The notes under the pieces are model-generated. The model saw nothing but the letters and a program-made list of their open reading frames with translations. It ran no database searches and was not told the DNA's origin. Below are positions 61,131 to 64,000 of a stretch of 64,000 bases of DNA, one piece after another; positions within the stretch are counted from its first letter, which is position 1, and every line of letters starts with the position of its first letter. The DNA is from Halolactibacillus miurensis (GTDB taxonomy: Bacteria; Bacillota; Bacilli; Bacillales; Amphibacillaceae), in NCBI RefSeq assembly GCF_900116255.1, contig NZ_FPAI01000002.1:145349-209348 (forward strand). Direction: 5' to 3'. The position numbers were made by a program, and so were the translations under genes.

Positions 61131-61511
61131 ATGAAAAAATGGTTGTTTAGTTTCTTAGTTGTATTAGTCATGTTGACAGGTTGTGCCAATGATGGAGAAG
61201 GGGCTTCTTCAGAAGTGACCGATCCCATTGATGTCGACATCATTATTAGTCTTGACAATGATGCAGAACGTTTAGTAGATGAGACACTCACAGTCAATGA
61301 TGGTGCGAACTTACTTGAAGTGTTAACGGACGAGTATGACATCGAAAAAACGGCTGATGGTTTTATTCAATCCATCGAGGGTCATGCGCAAACGTCTTCG
61401 GCATTTTGGTTGTTTGATGTGAACGGTGCACCAAGTGAAGTCGGTGCAGGTGACGTCGAACTTAGTGACGGTGATGACATTCATTTTGATTTACATGAGT
61501 ACGAAGGCTAA
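61131..61511 (+). CDS. DUF4430 lipoprotein, probable cobalamin-binding surface protein
   Basis: 126 residues. Lipoprotein signal with lipobox LTGC and the lipidated Cys18, then an acidic linker and one DUF4430 domain (about 35-126), the fold shared with the transcobalamin/intrinsic factor C-terminal domain (TSSAFWLFDVNGAPSEVGAGDVELSDGDDIHF is typical and ends in a beta hairpin). Directly behind a cobalamin riboswitch and 1-base overlapped with an ECF S component, so a role in capturing cobalamin outside the membrane is likely. Ligand binding is inferred. Confidence 0.82.
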   Translation: MKKWLFSFLVVLVMLTGCANDGEGASSEVTDPIDVDIIISLDNDAERLVDETLTVNDGANLLEVLTDEYDIEKTADGFIQSIEGHAQTSSAFWLFDVNGAPSEVGAGDVELSDGDDIHFDLHEYEG

Positions 61512-62026
61512 TGAACATGTCGACGTATCGACTAACGCTCATCGCTGTTTTAGCAGCGATGGCGACCGTTGGTCGTTTCTTTTTGCAACATATACCTAAT
61601 GTCCAACCTGTCACGGCTATTATTATCTTATCGGCTTTCTTTCTTGGTCCTTTTTCAGGTTTTTTACTCGCTTTTTTAACAACATATTTAACTAACCTTG
61701 CGCTTGGCATGGGGATTTGGACACTATGGCAGATTCTTGCCTGGTCTCTCATCGGTGTCATCGCAGGCTTACTCGGTAAAATAATTAAACGACGTGTCCT
61801 CGTCTATTTAACCGTCCTCGCTTTTTTTAGTGGCTTTTTATTCGGCTTCTTTTTTGCCGTCATTAACTATATTGTCTCAGGTAAGTTTCTCGGTTATTAC
61901 TTATTGGGGCTACCTTTTGATTTTTACCATGCATTAAGTAATGTGTTATTTATTATCTTACTTTATCGACCATTCTCACAGCTCTTTGCCCGTGAATTTG
62001 ATCGAGTTAATCAACGAAAAAAATAA
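61511..62026 (+). CDS. ECF transporter S component, probable cobalamin uptake
   Basis: 171 residues with about five to six transmembrane helices and the S-component pattern of small residues in the first helix (LIAVLAAMATVGRFF), which contacts the EcfT coupling helices. It is the substrate-binding membrane subunit; EcfA, EcfA' and EcfT are not here and must be shared from elsewhere. Cobalamin specificity is inferred from the riboswitch and DUF4430 partner, similar in principle to CbrT. Starts at the stop of the lipoprotein gene (TAATG). Confidence 0.82.
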   Translation: MNMSTYRLTLIAVLAAMATVGRFFLQHIPNVQPVTAIIILSAFFLGPFSGFLLAFLTTYLTNLALGMGIWTLWQILAWSLIGVIAGLLGKIIKRRVLVYLTVLAFFSGFLFGFFFAVINYIVSGKFLGYYLLGLPFDFYHALSNVLFIILLYRPFSQLFAREFDRVNQRKK

Positions 62027-62040
62027 ACTTACATAGCATA

Positions 62041-62066
62041 TGTAACGTTTTTAATAATATAACGAC
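62041..62066 (+). promoter_or_regulatory. ECF-sigma (SigX-type) autoregulatory promoter
   Basis: TGTAAC at 62041-62046 and CGAC at 62063-62066, 16-base spacer, as in the self-activated B. subtilis sigX promoter. Confidence 0.65.
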
Positions 62067-62095
62067 TAATTTAGGGAAACAGGGGGTCTCACTAT

Positions 62096-62617
62096 ATGAA
62101 GACCACATTTGATTATTTATATGACACATATCATAACGATGTGTATCAATACATCTTTTATTTAGTGAAGAATCATCAAGTAGCTGAAGACCTCATTCAA
62201 GAGACATTTATTAAAGTGTTAAAAGCACATAAACAGTTTCGTGGGGAGAGTAGTGAAAAGACATGGTTATTCTCGATTGCGAGACATACAGTTATGGATC
62301 ATTTTAGAAAACAACAACGCGAAAAAAATAAATGGTTCGGTTTGTTTAATAAAGGGGATGATTGGCAACAAATTGAAGCGAATGACCCGCTTCCTGAAGA
62401 GTTGCTGATTCTCAGTGAAGAGCATAAAAGGCTCTATCAACAATTGGATTTATTGACACTCGATCAAAAAAACGTCATCATTTTACGTTACATTCAATCG
62501 ATGTCTATTCATGATACGGCGCGTATTTTAGAATGGACAGAAAGTAAGGTGAAGACAACGCAGCACCGTGCCATTAAAAAATTACAACAATTACTGATGA
62601 ATACTGAAGAGAGGTGA
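62096..62617 (+). CDS. sigX: ECF RNA polymerase sigma factor SigX
   Basis: 173 residues. Region 2 (DYLYDTYHNDVYQYIFYLVKNHQVAEDLIQETFIKVL-type) and region 4 with the HTH SMSIHDTARILEWTESKVKTTQHRAIKKL. In B. subtilis SigX directs envelope and cationic-peptide response genes. The symbol rests on similarity and on the resE-sigX-rsiX order. The ATG is preceded by GGGGG. Its stop overlaps a GTG that could start rsiX. Confidence 0.9.
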   Translation: MKTTFDYLYDTYHNDVYQYIFYLVKNHQVAEDLIQETFIKVLKAHKQFRGESSEKTWLFSIARHTVMDHFRKQQREKNKWFGLFNKGDDWQQIEANDPLPEELLILSEEHKRLYQQLDLLTLDQKNVIILRYIQSMSIHDTARILEWTESKVKTTQHRAIKKLQQLLMNTEER

Positions 62618-63834
62618 GGGATTTGACGACAAGAGATGACGAACGCAGAATCATAAATCAGTTAAGTGATTTTCCTCACGTACGTTCAAAACAATCGAAA
62701 CAAGTGTTATATCAAAAAGTGAGTAGTAGTTTGACGCCCGAGCAACAAAGAAAATCAAAGAAGTGGATGGTCACTTTTCCAGCACTTGCGACCGTTTTTG
62801 TCTTGGCCCTTGTCTTTTTTGTATTAAAAGATCATTTGCTTCCTTCTCAAACAGAACAAGCTGTTAATGATTTAGCGCTAGAAACGGCACAAGAAGGACG
62901 TATAACCGACACAGCCAGTGAAGATGCGCCTGAAAGCCAACTACTTCGAGACGACATGATGTTGTTTAACTCAACGACGTATCAAACAAGTGACTTCTCA
63001 AATGTTCTTGGGCACCACGTAATTTTGCCAAGTGATACTGTAAACGAACAATCGAAAATTCCGGTTGTGGCGATGGATGCTTCTGTTATGTATCCTGTGC
63101 CATTAACTATTATTGACCAACAAGCTGAACCGCTCACATTTTATAACGAACAATTATCATCGTTTGATTTTAATCAACTCGGTTTAACGGCAGAAACATT
63201 TAATTTCGGGACATTCTCGCAAGAGAATCAGGCCATAACTTTATCAATCGATGCCGAAGCATCTGACATTGGAAGTTCTACTCAAGCTACGGTCTTTGAA
63301 CAAACGTTACGCTACATGTTCCAAGATACTTATGAAACGGTATTCATTGAAAATACCGGTGGACAGCCCATTGAGTTAGGACCCTTTGGAGAAATTAACC
63401 GGATTGATTTTAAGGATGTAGAGAAATTGAGTTATAAATATGTGTACACGTCCTCTGGCCATAAATTTATGATACCAATTGAAGCAACATTAAATGGTGA
63501 AACATTTATTACCATAGATGAAGCACTCGTTGATATGCAAGAACCTATACCGGAATTCAATATTGAACCTGCCATCCCTGAAGGGGTGACGTATACCCTT
63601 GATTTGTCAAATGATGGAGAAATACGCTTGACTTTTGATGAACATAAGTTATTTGGTGACAATCCTGAAACAATCGATATGATTGAAGCGATTCTTATGA
63701 CAGCCAAAAGTTTTGATTTTGGTCATGTCTCTATCTCGATTAAAGGTTTAGATAGTCATCAAGTAGGTCCATATTCACTCGGTGAACCTTTACCGCTTCC
63801 AGTGGCGATTAATCCAGTGAAAATAATTCAATAG
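62614..63834 (+). CDS. rsiX: Anti-sigma factor RsiX
   Basis: 406 residues. A short cytoplasmic N-terminus (about 1-48), one transmembrane helix (about 50-70) and a long extracellular part (about 75-406) without recognisable enzymatic motifs. This single-pass layout and its place behind sigX fit RsiX. No zinc anti-sigma (HxxxCxxC) motif. Start is uncertain: GTG at 62614 overlaps the sigX stop, while TTG at 62623 has a better site (GAGGTGA). Ends with a strong terminator. Confidence 0.85.
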   Translation: MRDLTTRDDERRIINQLSDFPHVRSKQSKQVLYQKVSSSLTPEQQRKSKKWMVTFPALATVFVLALVFFVLKDHLLPSQTEQAVNDLALETAQEGRITDTASEDAPESQLLRDDMMLFNSTTYQTSDFSNVLGHHVILPSDTVNEQSKIPVVAMDASVMYPVPLTIIDQQAEPLTFYNEQLSSFDFNQLGLTAETFNFGTFSQENQAITLSIDAEASDIGSSTQATVFEQTLRYMFQDTYETVFIENTGGQPIELGPFGEINRIDFKDVEKLSYKYVYTSSGHKFMIPIEATLNGETFITIDEALVDMQEPIPEFNIEPAIPEGVTYTLDLSNDGEIRLTFDEHKLFGDNPETIDMIEAILMTAKSFDFGHVSISIKGLDSHQVGPYSLGEPLPLPVAINPVKIIQ

Positions 63835-63872
63835 CTGCTGGCGTCTCTTAACAAACTAAATTAAATCATAAT

Positions 63873-63906
63873 AAAAAGCGTACACCACTTCGGTGTACGC
63901 TTTTTA
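63873..63906 (+). terminator. Terminator of the sigX-rsiX operon
   Basis: AAAAAGCGTACACC (63873-63886) pairs perfectly with 63892-63905, ending in T. The last 94 bases of the window show no gene. Confidence 0.9.
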
Positions 63907-64000
63907 GGTTGTATAATATTTGGTGTTGGTGAAGGGATTTTAAGTGAGATAGAGATTGCTCACTAAAATTACTCACTAGCACCTTTTTCTTTCTAAATAT

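Overview
The window is a stretch of chromosome from a low-GC, Gram-positive, Bacillaceae-type bacterium. The evidence is gene order: it follows the Bacillus subtilis yqg-yqh-yqi-yqj-yqk-ypu backbone (glcK, comG, aroK, mntR, efp, spoIIIA, accBC, nusB-folD-xseAB-ispA, yqxC-argR-recN-spoIVB-spo0A, bkd, dinB, rnz, fur, xerD, spoIIA, lysA, scpAB, spmAB, rluB, resDE, sigX) with many gaps. An OLE RNA plus OapA, found mainly in extremophilic and anaerobic Firmicutes, and the absence of resABC beside resDE suggest a halophilic or alkaliphilic, weakly respiring lineage near Amphibacillus or Halolactibacillus. That placement is inference; no rRNA gene is present to settle it.

Layout. 1-2.8 kb: end of glcK, a lipoteichoic acid synthase, an MBL hydrolase. 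2.9-6.7 kb (minus strand): a complete seven-gene comG competence pseudopilus operon. 6.9-10.8 kb: aroK, rhodanese yqhL, mntR, yqhP, an Xaa-Pro peptidase and efp. 10.9-15.8 kb: spoIIIAA-AH behind a sigma-E promoter. 15.8-18.2 kb: accB-accC-yqhY behind a sigma-A promoter with a FapR-type operator. 18.4-26.5 kb: nusB, folD, xseA, xseB, ispA, OLE RNA, oapA, yqxC, argR, recN. 26.7-28.8 kb: spoIVB and spo0A, with two Spo0A boxes before spo0A. 28.9-35.2 kb: aspartokinase and the branched-chain 2-oxoacid dehydrogenase complex (lpdV-bkdAA-bkdAB-bkdB). 35.2-47.1 kb: a chemoreceptor, an ArAE-type membrane protein, Prli42-like miniprotein, M20 peptidase, dinB, rnz, namA, a GDPD, an SDR, yqkE, nudF, spoIIM. 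47.1-53.7 kb: fur, xerD, spoIIAA-AB-sigF, spoVAF, lysA, ppiB. 53.8-64 kb: ribT, scpA, scpB, a short dacB, spmA, spmB, rluB, resD, resE, a cobalamin riboswitch with a DUF4430 lipoprotein and an ECF S component, then sigX-rsiX.

The genes serve four main programmes: sporulation (spo0A, spoIIA, spoIIIA, spoIVB, spoIIM, dacB, spmAB, spoVAF), competence (comG), fatty-acid and isoprenoid precursors (accBC, bkd, ispA), and envelope or stress control (ltaS, sigX-rsiX, resDE, prli42). The most striking element is the large structured OLE RNA at about 22.2-22.8 kb, followed directly by oapA. Next are the cobalamin riboswitch with a visible Shine-Dalgarno-sequestering hairpin, the FapR-type site on accBC, and a consistent set of local losses (dxs, resABC, spoVAA-AE, ptb-bcd-buk, gcv genes, rib operon). 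No tRNA, rRNA, CRISPR array, insertion sequence or prophage was seen.
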